A program made the translations under genes and the position numbers. The notes beneath the pieces were generated by a model. It was not told the DNA's origin, ran no database searches, and was given only the letters and a program-made list of their open reading frames with translations. From NCBI GenBank assembly GCA_025765615.1, contig JAIVFJ010000605.1, positions 1 to 19,937 of the forward strand: a stretch of DNA of 19,937 bases, read 5' to 3'. Positions 1 through 10,286 of this stretch are shown one piece after another (the first letter of the stretch is position 1; the number at the start of each line of letters is the position of its first letter). Source of the DNA: Zopfochytrium polystomum (lineage: Eukaryota > Chytridiomycota > Chytridiomycetes > Chytridiales > Chytridiaceae).

Positions 1-269
1 GGAAGACACACAAAGAGAGACAGTAAACAAACAATTAAATAAAAGATAAAACAAGAAAAAGAGCCAAAACAAAGGAAAATAGTAATTGAAAAAATAAGTA
101 AAAATCATCAACAGAAAGAGAAGTAAAGCCCTGTCTTCTCATACCACTCATATGAGGCATTACATCATGGTAGCTGGGCATCTGGCCATCGCACTTCTCC
201 CACAGAAGTGGTTCAGTCCTTAGTCATTCCAAAAGTGAGGGGTTGTTAGCTGGACAAGGTGGGCTGTGC

Positions 270-347
270 AACCCAACAGTCAGCATGTCTCAAACTTGGT
301 ACCTTCCCAATTGAAGGGAGCACTCTAACCACTGAGCAAGGAAGCCC
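270..347 (-). repeat. tRNA-like sequence, possible SINE head
   Basis: Read on the minus strand from 347, the sequence begins GGGCTTCC and continues with TTGCTCAGTGGTTAGAGTG, which matches the D-arm/A-box of tRNA genes (stem GCTC/GAGT). It is followed by a TCCC-TTCAATT-GGGA hairpin in the anticodon-arm position and AGTTTGAGACA, a poor B-box. No matching 3' acceptor strand (GAAGCCC) follows, so this is not an intact tRNA. A tRNA-derived SINE or tRNA pseudogene is the likeliest reading. Its 3' body cannot be delimited; the adjoining 1-130 is A-rich on the plus strand. Confidence 0.4.
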
Positions 348-1744
348 TATGCCAGCGGTTGAGCAAACACTGAGTCACTCGGTCTGCAGCCGTTGTACAG
401 AATAATAATAATAATAGCACAAATAATAATAGTGACAGGTGACGTTGGCGCAACAACAAGTGTCAGTCAGTGGCTTATGTGGACGACCAATAATAAAAAA
501 ATAATAATATATACAGCAGAGTCCAAGCTGAATGCGTGTATAACGCGCTTCGAGACAGGTGGATAATCCTCACAATTATCAGTGAAAAAGTGGGTATACA
601 CTCTTTATTTGAGGTCACAGGCTTGACGGCCTGTTGTCCTCACAGAGGAGGCGATGACAGTCACTTGAACCTTCACCTTAGAGCGTCCAGGGAAATGGCA
701 GCGATAGCAGCCTCCCATTTCTTACATCAAAGGCGGGACATTACACTCTTAAACAGCAATTTAGGGGGACAAATGTTTTTGTTTACCCCCAAATTGCCTC
801 AACGAAACTCTCTCGCATATTCAACAAATTGCAATAAATTCTCGGTGCTTAAATGGCAATGGCAAAGCAGCATACTGCGCAAAAAATGGCTGTGGTGCTG
901 CTTCTGGAAAAAAATTTTTTTTTCAGTCTGAAATTCAATTTGAAAGAAAAGCCTTACATCACTCAAAAAGCATGAAGTTTGAGGCCTTGGAGAAGCCACC
1001 TTTGCAAAATTGCAATGAATTGGTGAAATAGTTGTTATGAATCACCCTTTGTCACCCTCTGGGACCATTTAGCTGGAACGTTTTGGGGCTTCTGGAAACT
1101 TATTTGCCTTTCTGACTTGCTGTTGTTGTCATTGGTATCATTGGCATCACTAGTAATTGTCCTTTCTGGAATTGTCCTTGAGCTTTGACAATGAAGACTC
1201 TCAAAGAGTATAAAAGGTGTAAACAGTCTACTCTGAGTGAGTGAGTGGAAGGAGTGAATGAAGTGGAGATGTGTGTTTGTGGGTGGTCCTTCTCCCCAAC
1301 TTGGAGAGAAAGAGAAAAAACTCTGTTATGAATAATTGATACATAATGATGATATACACGCTGTACTAGTTGCTAGGCAAGCGTGACTGGCACAGGGTAA
1401 AAACCTCTCCTATATTATCTGCTTGAGCAGAGGAGGAGGAAACTGTTGACACTGGGTTTCTGTTCCACTTAATACTCAGAGTATTTGTCATCAGCGCAAG
1501 CCAGCGCCCAGGTCTGCATTGGTGGTGGCTCGCTCTCCCATGGGCATCGTGAGAACGATAACTGACAGTCACAATAGGTTTGGGTCTGTCTTGTTCCTCT
1601 TGCTGCTAACCAGTCAGTTCCGCCTAACAGAGGAGACATAGGAAGCGAAAGGAGCAGACGTCAGCAGCCCGCTGCTGCCGTCATCAGCATGCCCACCCAT
1701 GATCTACATACTTTCTTACCTGTACATGCCAACGGTTCTTTCAG
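348..1744. other. no supported gene
   Basis: This stretch is AT-rich with (AAT)n-like runs near 402-433 and 490-512. Its open frames are short, lack recognisable motifs and overlap on both strands. I see no gene, RNA or clear element in it. It may hold the 5' part of the gene whose exons begin at 1745, but no exon could be placed. Confidence 0.5.
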
Positions 1745-2267
1745 CCAGGAGGAAACTGGTATGAAGCGCCTGGTGCAGGGAAAGAGCTTCGTGATTTCTT
1801 CAAAAGGCAAAAGCAACCACGCAAGCCTCCAATGTTCACCAATGAAGACATTGACCAGAAGTCCTCAAGGCTGATGGCTGAATTGCGAAAGGTGCTGAAA
1901 CATCACGAAAGAGGAAGCATGCAAATCGTGAGGAGTTGGTGCCTCGTATTGCTTCAGATCAGATCTACGATGCTACACAAGAGCCTGAACAAGCACCTGC
2001 AACTGATGATTGTGTCACAGTGCTCAATGAACGGACTCCAGATCAGCACCCTCAAACTGAATCTGCACGTAAGCTCCTCACAATATGAACTAAACTTCTA
2101 ACAAAGCCCACGACTTCAGAAGAGACCTTTAGCCGTGTAGAGTTCACCCTCGTCGAAAAAGCAGAACGCATCGGGAGAGGGTCAGCACCCGAAATGCATC
2201 GTTTCACCACGAAATCTTCGCTCTCTTGCATGAATATGTTGTATGGAAATTCAGTGACGAGGTCCAT
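1745..2267 (+). CDS. unrecognised protein, two exons (possibly disrupted)
   Basis: Two exons fit together. Exon 1745-2068 follows a TTCTTTCAG acceptor and ends before GTAAGC; exon 2120-2267 follows CGACTTCAG and ends before GTAAGT. The first starts PGGNWYEAPGAGKELRDFF, is rich in charged residues (FTNEDIDQKSS, RKVLKHHERG) and, after an apparent single-base deletion near 1914, continues as KHANREELVPRIASDQIYDA. The phase carries correctly into the second exon (ETFSRVEFTLVEKAERI), which has another apparent one-base deletion near 2173 before NASFHHEIFALLHEYVVW. The next acceptor-like site (CACAAG, 2290) opens 22 codons ending in TGA at 2357-2359, a possible last exon. I do not recognise the family. 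Two splice junctions agreeing in phase argue for real coding sequence; the start codon is upstream and not found. It could be a decayed gene or carry sequencing errors. Confidence 0.45.
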
Positions 2268-2359
2268 GTAAGTATGTGCGCTTTCACAAGCTGTGGAGCC
2301 CCAGCTACTCTCCAGTGCGGAACATGTTAAGCCTTTTCCTCCATGAGCATCTTCTGTGA

Positions 2360-4048
2360 TGAACACGCTCTTCAACATCATGAAGCTGGCTGGAGCCAGT
2401 CCATATCCAATGCTTTTCCGACGCCAAAATGAGTGTCATGCTGCGCTAATATCACCTCATCAAGCAGAGGTGTTATATTGCGTTTGTTTGGGCACAAATC
2501 CTTGGAGGATGTTATAATCGAACCATGTCCTACTCACAAACCAGCAGAATCGCTTTGTACGCTCAGTTCATGCCAGCCTCTTTCACTGCAGGTAGGTCGG
2601 GCTCTCTAAATGCAGGACAAACTCATTGCAATGCCTAGGCCTCGCCTTTTCGTTTAATATTGTCGAGGGTGTTGCGGCACTCAAAGCGGAAAATGTCAGT
2701 TTACCGGCCATTTATGATACGCTTGTCATAAATGAAGCAGGGAGTGCAAATGCCAGAAGCCCTGATGTGTACTGACAGTTTTCAGCGACTTGCAACGAGT
2801 TCATTCAAATTCATCATCTCAATGTGTGGAGCTATAAACCGTCGGTGCAGTGAAATGCCCGCTCACACAGCAGGCCTTGCTGCCATTACCAGGCGACGAA
2901 GGGGGTCTGACGAAGCCAGACACCAGGATGGGCTGGGTGCTCCCAGAACGGAGCTCAGACCCGGTGAGTTGTGAAGCGTGCTCCTGAAAGCTGGCTGAGC
3001 CTTGCACATTTTGGGGTGCAAGGAGTTAGCCGGGACTGAAGTCTGGAGCAGCTTAATAAACTCTTTGCACCTGACAGTTGCAACGCCAAGAGGAAGGATG
3101 AAGGGGAGAGATTGGAGGACTGGGTCACTTGGCTGTCTCAAGCAAGAGTGTATTCCTTAAAATGAACTAACTGCTCACTGCACTCCTCAGGGTCTTGAGC
3201 TCTCCTATTTCGAGTCTTTAGCAGTTCGATTCTGCAAGTGCAATGTCAATTAGACGGCCACTTACAGGAATACGGCGCTTACTTTCATGCACTGTGGTGG
3301 GGCGCAGGGCAACTCTTGGTGGCTGCCTTTTGTCTACCTCAGCCTTCCTCACCCGAGCAGGTCTACTAATTTCCGATCTTGTAAACAGTATATCTCTGGA
3401 AGAATGTGGGAGGCATAGTTGCGGTGATCAGGATGTGCGTGTAACAAAGGCACAGTCAAGAGATCTCCTCCTTCAAATCGGAGAGCGCGTGCACTGCCGT
3501 ATGCGCTGAGGAGCGCAGAATACGTGGGGGAAGGGGGGGTAACGAGTCTCTCTCCCTGATGGGGGAATGCAAAGAGGGAGGGAGGAGGAATGAAAAGTAA
3601 GAAGCTATGCATGCATGTTTCCGCTGCGAAGGAAAATTGGAAAGGAAAAGACAAAAATACAAAAAATTGGATTTTCGCATTGACGAACGGGGGGGGATTG
3701 TCCAAAACCAGCAAAATTGTAAAATTTGTCGTTTTTGTCTATGCAGGAAGAAAAAGAAGGTATTGTGGGAGGAAAAAAAAAGGGAAAAAAAACAAAAAGA
3801 GAAATTTTCGTACAACTGAAAAAAAAGGAGATCGATTGCGCAAAAACGCGAGGATTTCACAAAAACGAGCATCGCGGTCTACTTTACAAAGTAAACAATT
3901 AAAGGAGACACCGAGAAGTCTGTCTGTTTACCACGGTATCTGTTTTTTGTGCAATGAATTCTGTTTTGCACAATTTATTTTCCTCATATTTTTTTTCTTA
4001 AACTTTCCTTTATTTTGTCTTTGCACCACTGTACAATCCCCTGGCGCG
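2360..4048. other. no supported gene; purine-rich tract at 3560-3880
   Basis: No exon series or family motif was found. From about 3560 to 3880 the plus strand is almost all A and G (runs such as GAGGGAGGGAGGAGG and long A tracts), which generates long Lys/Arg/Glu open frames without meaning. From 3990 to 4020 it turns T-rich. This is the upstream flank of the kinase gene and may include its promoter, but no TATA or initiator could be chosen. Confidence 0.5.
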
Positions 4049-4079
4049 CAGAGAGAGCGAGGGAGAGAGAGACAGAGAG

Positions 4080-4150
<71 letters not shown>
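4049..4150. repeat. GA microsatellite upstream of kinase copy A
   Basis: About 100 bp of (GA)n with a few C and G interruptions. The perfect core runs from about 4083 to 4140. It ends 21 bp before the ATG at 4172. Kinase copy B has a shorter GA tract (18676-18708) in the same position, so the repeat belongs to the duplicated leader and the copies have since expanded or contracted differently. It is probably 5' UTR or promoter. Confidence 0.9.
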
Positions 4151-4171
4151 CCGGCGCTTCCGTTCTTAAAA

Positions 4172-4237
4172 ATGGAATTAAATTTACGCGCGGTCAGCGT
4201 TTTCATTCTGCTGTCTCTCTTCTTCTCATCGTCCAAG
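4172..4237 (+). CDS. signal-peptide-like first exon, kinase copy A
   Basis: An ATG in good context (AAAAATGG) opens 22 codons: MELNLRAV, then the hydrophobic run SVFILLSLFFSSS, then K, ending exactly before the donor GTAGGT. A basic residue followed by a 10-13 residue hydrophobic core is typical of a secretory signal or membrane anchor. The same position in copy B begins with the same MELNLR and also ends at GTAGGT, so exon and donor are conserved. Spliced directly (phase 0) to the exon at 4847 it would hit TGA at once, so an unseen exon within 4238-4846, or use of the downstream ATG at 4870, is needed. Whether the kinase is secreted or membrane-bound is therefore open. Confidence 0.45.
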
Positions 4238-4846
4238 GTAGGTATCCGAGGTTGACGTCCCCAACCGACCTCCCCAGACCGACTGTCGACTGCTCGCTCG
4301 TTATCGCTGTCCTTTGCCTCATCGCGAAAACCCTCCCCGATCGCTGCTGGATCCGTCTCATGTACTTTGCATCCCTCCCCCCCCACCACCACTACCCACT
4401 CCCAGCACTGTCTCGGGTCTCGTGGCCAAAACTAACTGAAACGTATCCGTGGTCGACTTCCCACCCGTGACAGACTGTCGACTCGCTGCCTCGTACCGTT
4501 TCGTTCGTGATCCACCCAAATTTGTGCTCGCTCAAGAATCCCCCTCTCCCCCGGATTCCTCGATCCGCCTCACATGCTCACATCCCTCACCCATCCAATC
4601 CCAAACTCACATCCGTTTACAGGTCGCATGAATCGCTGTGGTAAAGCGTCGTTCTCTTAAAGGTTTGGAAAGCTGTTGTTTCTTGGATTCTGATTGCTAG
4701 GCTCGCATCGACCATTCATCCTTTTGTCAGAAACCCAAGAATACACCTTTGTTTTAGCCAATCGGAGGTAGCATCGAGCCGCTTCTGTCCCCAATCTGTT
4801 GTTTCTGTCCTAACAGTCGCTCCGCTGCTTTTAATTTCTTTCCCAG
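4238..4846 (+). other. conserved 5' intron/leader with internal repeat
   Basis: This interval lies between a GTAGGT donor and a TTTCCCAG acceptor and is about 600 bp, much longer than the other introns here. It aligns with 18779-19437 of copy B. It contains two related halves: AGACCGACTGTCGACTGCTC near 4275 recurs as GACAGACTGTCGACTCGCTG near 4470, and CTCATGTACTTTGC near 4358 has a weaker partner near 4570. It is C-rich with frequent CCCC runs. An additional exon may hide here, but no frame gave a recognisable product. Confidence 0.5.
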
Positions 4847-4869
4847 CTGTGAAACCACTCGACTCGAAC

Positions 4870-7240
4870 ATGGATAGCGCTGAAGTAAGGCGCTTCCTCT
4901 TGCCTTGATTCAGTATCAAATTTTTACCCACCCCAACCCCACACGAAAACCATGCGACACTCGAAACATTGATTAACTTTATTTTCTCCTTTTCAGCTTG
5001 TGAATCTCACGATTTCTTCTCGCGATATTGCGCGCGAACCAGCTCCGATCGGTGCTGGCGGTTTCGGCCAAGTGTTCCGTGGCACCTATCAACGCCACAT
5101 CCCTGTTGCAATCAAGCAACTCCAAATAGAGGCGACTGGGATCCATCCTGAGACGCGCAGGGAGTTGCTTGCTGAGGCAAGAATCATCAAAGAATGTCGC
5201 ATGAGCGGGGTGCCTTCGCCGTTTGTCATTGGTTTCTATGGACTACTAGTTGAAGAGAATGGTGCAAAGTTCTCGTTGGTCATGGAGGTGAGTTGGCACA
5301 TAAGCAATTACTTACAGGCTTTCTGCTGAACTAACAATCCCATACTGTTACCCATTCTCATCTTTGTTTGCGCACAACCCAGCTTGCCTCTGTTGGCTCT
5401 CTCTTTGATTACTATCGCAAGACTGACATCTCATTGGTGCCAGTCGATCATCGCATTTCTCTCCTGCACCAAGTGTCTATCGGAATGAGTTTCCTGCATG
5501 GTTTGGACATTCGTCACAACGATTTGAAGAGCATGAATGTGCTCTTGACACAGTCTGGCCCAAACGCGCCACTGGTGGCGAAAATCGCTTGGCTTGAGCA
5601 AAATGAAGAATGAGATTCGGTCTCGCAGCACTGTGTCCCGTGTGGGAGGATCCGCATACTGGATGGCCCCAGAGCTCACTGGATTCCAGAAGAAGGTGAC
5701 TTTCATCAATATTTTCTCATCTTTTGTTTGGTTGAATCTCCCTACCCTACCAACCCACTTCTTTTGAAATGAATACCAACCAATTAGATCACGAAAGCAA
5801 ACGACGTATTCTCTTTTGCTGTTCTCCTCACTGAAGTCATCAGCTGGATTGGAGTGTATGGTGTTCCCCTCCACGAGATGGACCCATCCCAGTTTCCATC
5901 TGCCTCCAAAGACGACGTCTATCATAGAGAAGCCTTGGCCAATATGGATGAAAAAGTATTCACTGCCATAAACTATGGGGATGATATTCAAGATTTATTT
6001 CAGCAGTGCTGGCAAGTAGATCCTGCAGCCCGTCCACTCTTTCCACAGATTGCAAGCACTCTCGAACTTTTGCTTGATGGATTTGGTGGTACCCACGCCG
6101 TTGCTTCAAGTGTGGCCACACTAGTGATTCATACTGCAGCGCCAGCTGCAGCGACAAATCTCACAATGCCAAAACCTATCAACAAACTTGCCGCCCAGCG
6201 CCAGGGCAGTCTTGGGTACTATTCTGAAGGCTACATGGCCCAAACGTTGACGCCCAGCTCGAATTATGCCGGAGGATCAGCCCAGGTTTGAAAACATTGA
6301 CTTGATGTGACTCTGCCACTCTGGGCTCTGTTTTCTAACTTTCACTGAAATTTGCATCGGCCCCAATTACCCATCACTTGCAACAAGTTGTCATTGCGAC
6401 CACATGGTGACAGTGCTCATCAGCCACTCAAACCATCCCCCCAACTTGGACCAGCGGATGAAATCCTCACAGACCTCGCTCTGACTCACCCAGACATTGT
6501 CAAGTTTTGGCGGCACTGGGCAGTAGAGGCTGCCACTGGCAAGACAGCCTTCCAGATACCTTGGTCTGAACTGGCTTTTGCCCTGGAAGCGCCATTCTGA
6601 ATGGAGACCCATCCAAGAAAGTGAAGGAAGATCTGCTGCAGGAAAAATGTGGCAAAGCATTCAAAACTGCGTGTCCTCTGTCTGCTTTTTCCGCGTTTGT
6701 GAAGCGTGCTCCTCCTGGAAGCACTGTGGCAGATGTGTTTGGATTTGCTGTTGGTTCTACTGAGCAAGAACTTCGAAGCATGAAAGAAAAAGGTCAGACT
6801 GCCGGTGAGAATGAAGGAGATTAAAATGAAGCAACTGTATTAATTTTCGAAAAGAGGAACAAAGCAGGCAACGGAGTCTCGAGGATAAAGTGAAGCACAG
6901 GATTATTGCAGGAGGATGGGATCAAGCAAGCTGCGCGTTCAAGGAACTGACGGAGGCTGAAAAAGTTCAAATGCACGAGGCCTTGGCGACAAACACAACA
7001 GTGCAACATTTGAAAGTTCTTTGTAAGCAACACGTGTTTTTTTTCTCCTCTGTCTTCTAAATAACCAAAATACCAGCACGTGAGAAATATTGCAATGACT
7101 TCCCTCAAAATAACATTCACCTAACTTCACCATTCACAGCATTACCAGGTATGGGTGCGAAAAATAAATTCTTCCCGCAGATGATGCAGATGCCAACCTT
7201 CCCTAACTTCTCCACTGGGATGCCTGGAAAACCAAATTGA
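4870..7240 (+). CDS. TKL-type protein kinase with C-terminal RNI-like half repeat (copy A, frame-disrupted)
   Basis: Exons are 4870-4884, 4997-5287, 5383-5695, 5788-6285, 6424-6804, 6855-7022 and 7140-7240, all with GT-AG junctions in phase. The start is the ATG giving MDSAE, conserved in copy B. The kinase domain shows the Gly loop GAGGFGQVF, VAIKQL (ATP lysine), a helix-C stretch RRELLAEARIIKEC, the catalytic loop HNDLKSMN (Arg of HRD replaced by Asn) and YWMAPEL, best fitting tyrosine-kinase-like Ser/Thr kinases. At 5589/5590 five bases are missing where DFG should be (AKIA then GLSKM), shifting the frame; a doubled GC at 6589-6592 shifts it again. With both corrected the product is about 589 aa. 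The C-terminal 250 residues are unrecognised except ALATNTTVQHLKVL, which resembles a ribonuclease-inhibitor-type LRR helix-strand. Lesions of 5 and 2 bp suggest a pseudogene, although splice sites and the rest of the frame are intact. Confidence 0.88.
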
Positions 7241-7317
7241 ATAACCAACCCATTCAATCAGCATGTATGTTGACTTTCCAAGTAACTGGGATCTGATTAG
7301 TGTTCTAAATTATTCTT

Positions 7318-10230
7318 GACACCATTCTTGATGTCTTCGTTTTTCTTCACTTCTGCTCGCTGCGCAACTCTCTCAAACGACCGGCTTTTTTGGAACATTC
7401 CGAACTGGAACAACCTGCAGGGAGTGAGTACATCACTTTGTTTTTCCAAGACATGGTTGATTCTGCAGAAACCCCGTTCAAAATTATGGGCTGCATTGGC
7501 GGGTTTTGTGCTTGAGTTCGCTTGCTCATCATTTTCTGGCCCGTTATTTTTCTTCTTGATGTCTTCCTTTTTCTCTTCTGACTGCACAACTCTCTCAAAC
7601 GGCTGACTTGATCATATAATTGTGGACTGGAACGGTCAACAGTTGGTGAGTGCATTACTTTGTTTTTCCAAGCCATGATTCTGCCGTTCCCCATTCAAAA
7701 TTATGCGTTACATTTCTTGCTCACAAATTTCTGACCCATCGTGTTTTCTTCCATGTTTTCTTTTTTTTCCCCGCTTCTGTTCTCTGCGCTCTCTCTCAAA
7801 CGGCCTGGCTTCGTTGGAACATTTTGAACTGGAACAACCTGCAGGGAGTGAGTGCATCACTTTGTTTTCCAGGAGATGGTTGATTTTTACCGAAACCCCA
7901 TTCAAAATTATGGGTTGCATTGGGGGGGTTTTGTGTTTTAGTTGGCTTTCTCACCAATTTCTGACCCATCACATTTTTCTCCTTGGTTCCTCCTTTTGTT
8001 TCTGATGCGTTCTCTGTGCAACTCTCTGAAACTTCCTGCCTTGATCCAATAATTGTGGGCTGGAACAACCTCCAGATGGTGAGTGCATCACCCTTTTTTT
8101 CCAAGACATTGTTGATACTGCAGAAACCCCATTCAAAATAATGGGTTACATTGGTTTTGTATTTGAGTTGGCTTGCTCACCAATTTCTGACCCATTTTTT
8201 TTTTCTTCTTGATGTCTTCTTTTTTCTCACATCTATTCTCTGCACACACTCTCAACTGGCCTGGCTTTGTTGGAACATTCTGAAACTGGAACAACCTCCA
8301 GGGAGTGAGTACATCACTTTGCTTTTCGGAGACATGGTTGATTCTGCAGTAATCCCGTTCAAAATTATGAGTTGCATTGGGGGTTTTTGAGTTTGAGTAG
8401 GCAAGCTCACCAATTTCTGACCCATCTTTGTTTCTTCTTTATGTCTTCTCTTTGTTCCTTTGTGTTCTCTGTGCACCTCTCTCAAACTTCCTGGCTTGCG
8501 CTAATCATTGTGGACTGGAACAACTTCCAGACGGTGAGTGCATCACTTTGTTTTTGGAGAAACCCCATTGAAAATTATTGGTTGCATTGGGGGGTTTTTT
8601 ATTTGAGTTGGCTGCCAAACCAACTCCTGACCCATCCTCTTTTTCTTCTTGATGTCTTATTTTTCTTTTTGCCTCCATTCTCTACGCAACTCTCTGGAAC
8701 GGCTTTGATCCAATCATTGTGGACTGGAACCACCTGCAGTTTGTGAGTGCATCATTCTTTTTCCAAGACTTTGTTGATACTGCAGAAACCCCATTCAAAA
8801 TTATGGGTTCCATTGCGGGGGTTTTGTGATTGAGTTGGCTCGCACCAATTTCTGACACATTTTTATGTTCTTCTTGATGTCTTCTTTTTTTTTCGCTTCT
8901 GCTCTCTGCACAACTCTCACAAACGTCCCGGCTTGATGCGATAATTGTGGACTGAAACAACCTGCAGCAAGTGAGTGCATCACTGCGGAAACCCCATTGA
9001 AAATTATGGGTTGCAGTGGGGGGTTTTGTTTCTAGGTTGGCTGGCCCACAAATTTCTGACGCATCTTTCTCTCTTCTTGATGTCTGCTTTTTTAACAACC
9101 TGCAGTCTGTGAGTGCATCACTTTGATTTTCCGAGACATGGTTGATTCTGAAGAAACCATGTTCAAAATTATGGGTTGCATTGGGGGGGGGTTTTGTGTT
9201 GGCTTGCTCACAAATTTCTGACCCATCTTTTTTTCTACCTGATGTCTTCTTTTTTTTTGCTTCTGTTCTCTGGACAACTCTCTCGATTGGCCTGGCTCGA
9301 TCTGATAATTGTGGACTGGAACAACTGGCAGTTGGTGAGTGCATCTCTTTGATTTTCCGAGCATGGTTGATTCTGCAAGAACCCTGTTCAAAATTTTGGA
9401 TTCCATTGGGGCGTTTTTGAGTTTGAGTAGGCCAGCTCACCAATTTCTGACGTCTTTTTTTCTTCTTGATATCTTTTTTTTTTCGCTTCTGTTCTCTGCG
9501 CACTCTGTCAAACAACCGGCTTTGTTGGAACATTCTGGCTGGCACAACCTGCAGGGAGTGAGTACATCGTTTGTCCAAGCCATGGTTGATTCTGCAGAAA
9601 CCCTGTTCAAATTAATGGAGTGCATTGGGGGGGTTTTGTGTTTCAGTTGGCTTGCTCACCAATTTCTGACGCATCTTTTTTTCTTCCCTCCTATTTTTCG
9701 CTTGTGCTCTCGGCGCAACTTTCTCAAACCGCCTGGTTGCTCCTATCATTGTGGACTGGATCAACCTCCAGACGGTAAGTGCATCTCTTTGATTTTCCAA
9801 AACGTGGTTAATTTTGCAGAAATTCCATCAAAATTATGGGTGGGGGTGGGGGGTGGGAGTTTATGTTCGAGTTTGCTTGCTCACCAATTTCTGACCGATC
9901 TTTTTTTCCTCTTGATGACTTTTTTTTGCCTCCATTTTCTAGCAACTCTCTCAAACGTCCTGGCTTGATTCAATCATTGTGGACTGGAACAACCTGCAGT
10001 TGGTGAGTGCGTCAATTTGTTTTTCCAAGTCATGGTGGATTCTGCAGCATTCAAAATTATGGGTTACGTTGAGGGCGTTTTTTGTTTGACTTGGCTAGCT
10101 CACCAATTTCTACCTAAATTTTTTTTCTTCTTGATGTCTTCTTTTCTTCGCCTCCGTTCGCTGCGCAATTTGAATGGGCTGGCTTGATTGGTTATTGTGG
10201 ACTGAATCCACCTGCAGCTGGTATGTGTCA
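7318..10230 (+). repeat. tandem array of 14 LRR-exon-like units, about 220 bp each
   Basis: A sequence of about 220 bp recurs head to tail. The donor-like hexamer occurs in register at 7424, 7646, 7848, 8079, 8305, 8534, 8743, 8971, 9109, 9335, 9558, 9775, 10003 and 10221 (spacing 138-231). Twelve are GTGAGT, one GTAAGT and one GTATGT. The 60 bases before it read, in most units, as QLSQTSWLDxIIVDWNNLQx, which fits the LRR consensus LxxLxLxxNxL. Downstream each unit has a TTCTGCAG-like site about 45 nt on, then CAAAATTATGGGTTGCATTGG, a T/C-rich stretch with CTTCTTGATGTCTTC, and the next LRR segment. Units at 7848, 8079, 8534, 8743, 9335 and 10003 keep the LRR frame; 8971 and 10221 have TGA in it; 9109 has lost most of it. 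An AG directly before the LRR segment is seen only in the unit of donor 10003. Either a decayed exon-intron array or a satellite born from one. Confidence 0.85.
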
Positions 10231-10286
10231 ATTTTTGCTTTTTTTTCTCAGCTTTTGCAGTATTTTGGCTGACATTTTGATTGCAG

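Noticed and set aside
3590..4255. 221-codon frame ending in a long Arg/Glu repeat
   Set aside because: It comes from the purine tract and the GA microsatellite. Only its last 22 codons before GTAGGT (4172-4237) look real.
8682..9578. 298-codon minus-strand frame with repeated motifs (ATHNFEHGF, KKKDGSEICEQ)
   Set aside because: It is the antisense of the tandem array. Different units fall in different frames (ATHNFEWGF and PIILNGVSA come from the same bases), so the minus strand is not conserved as protein.
7318..10230. CRISPR-like or centromeric array
   Set aside because: Units of about 220 bp with no short repeat/spacer alternation, in intron-bearing eukaryotic DNA, exclude CRISPR. Fourteen diverged copies between genes are too few for a centromeric satellite.
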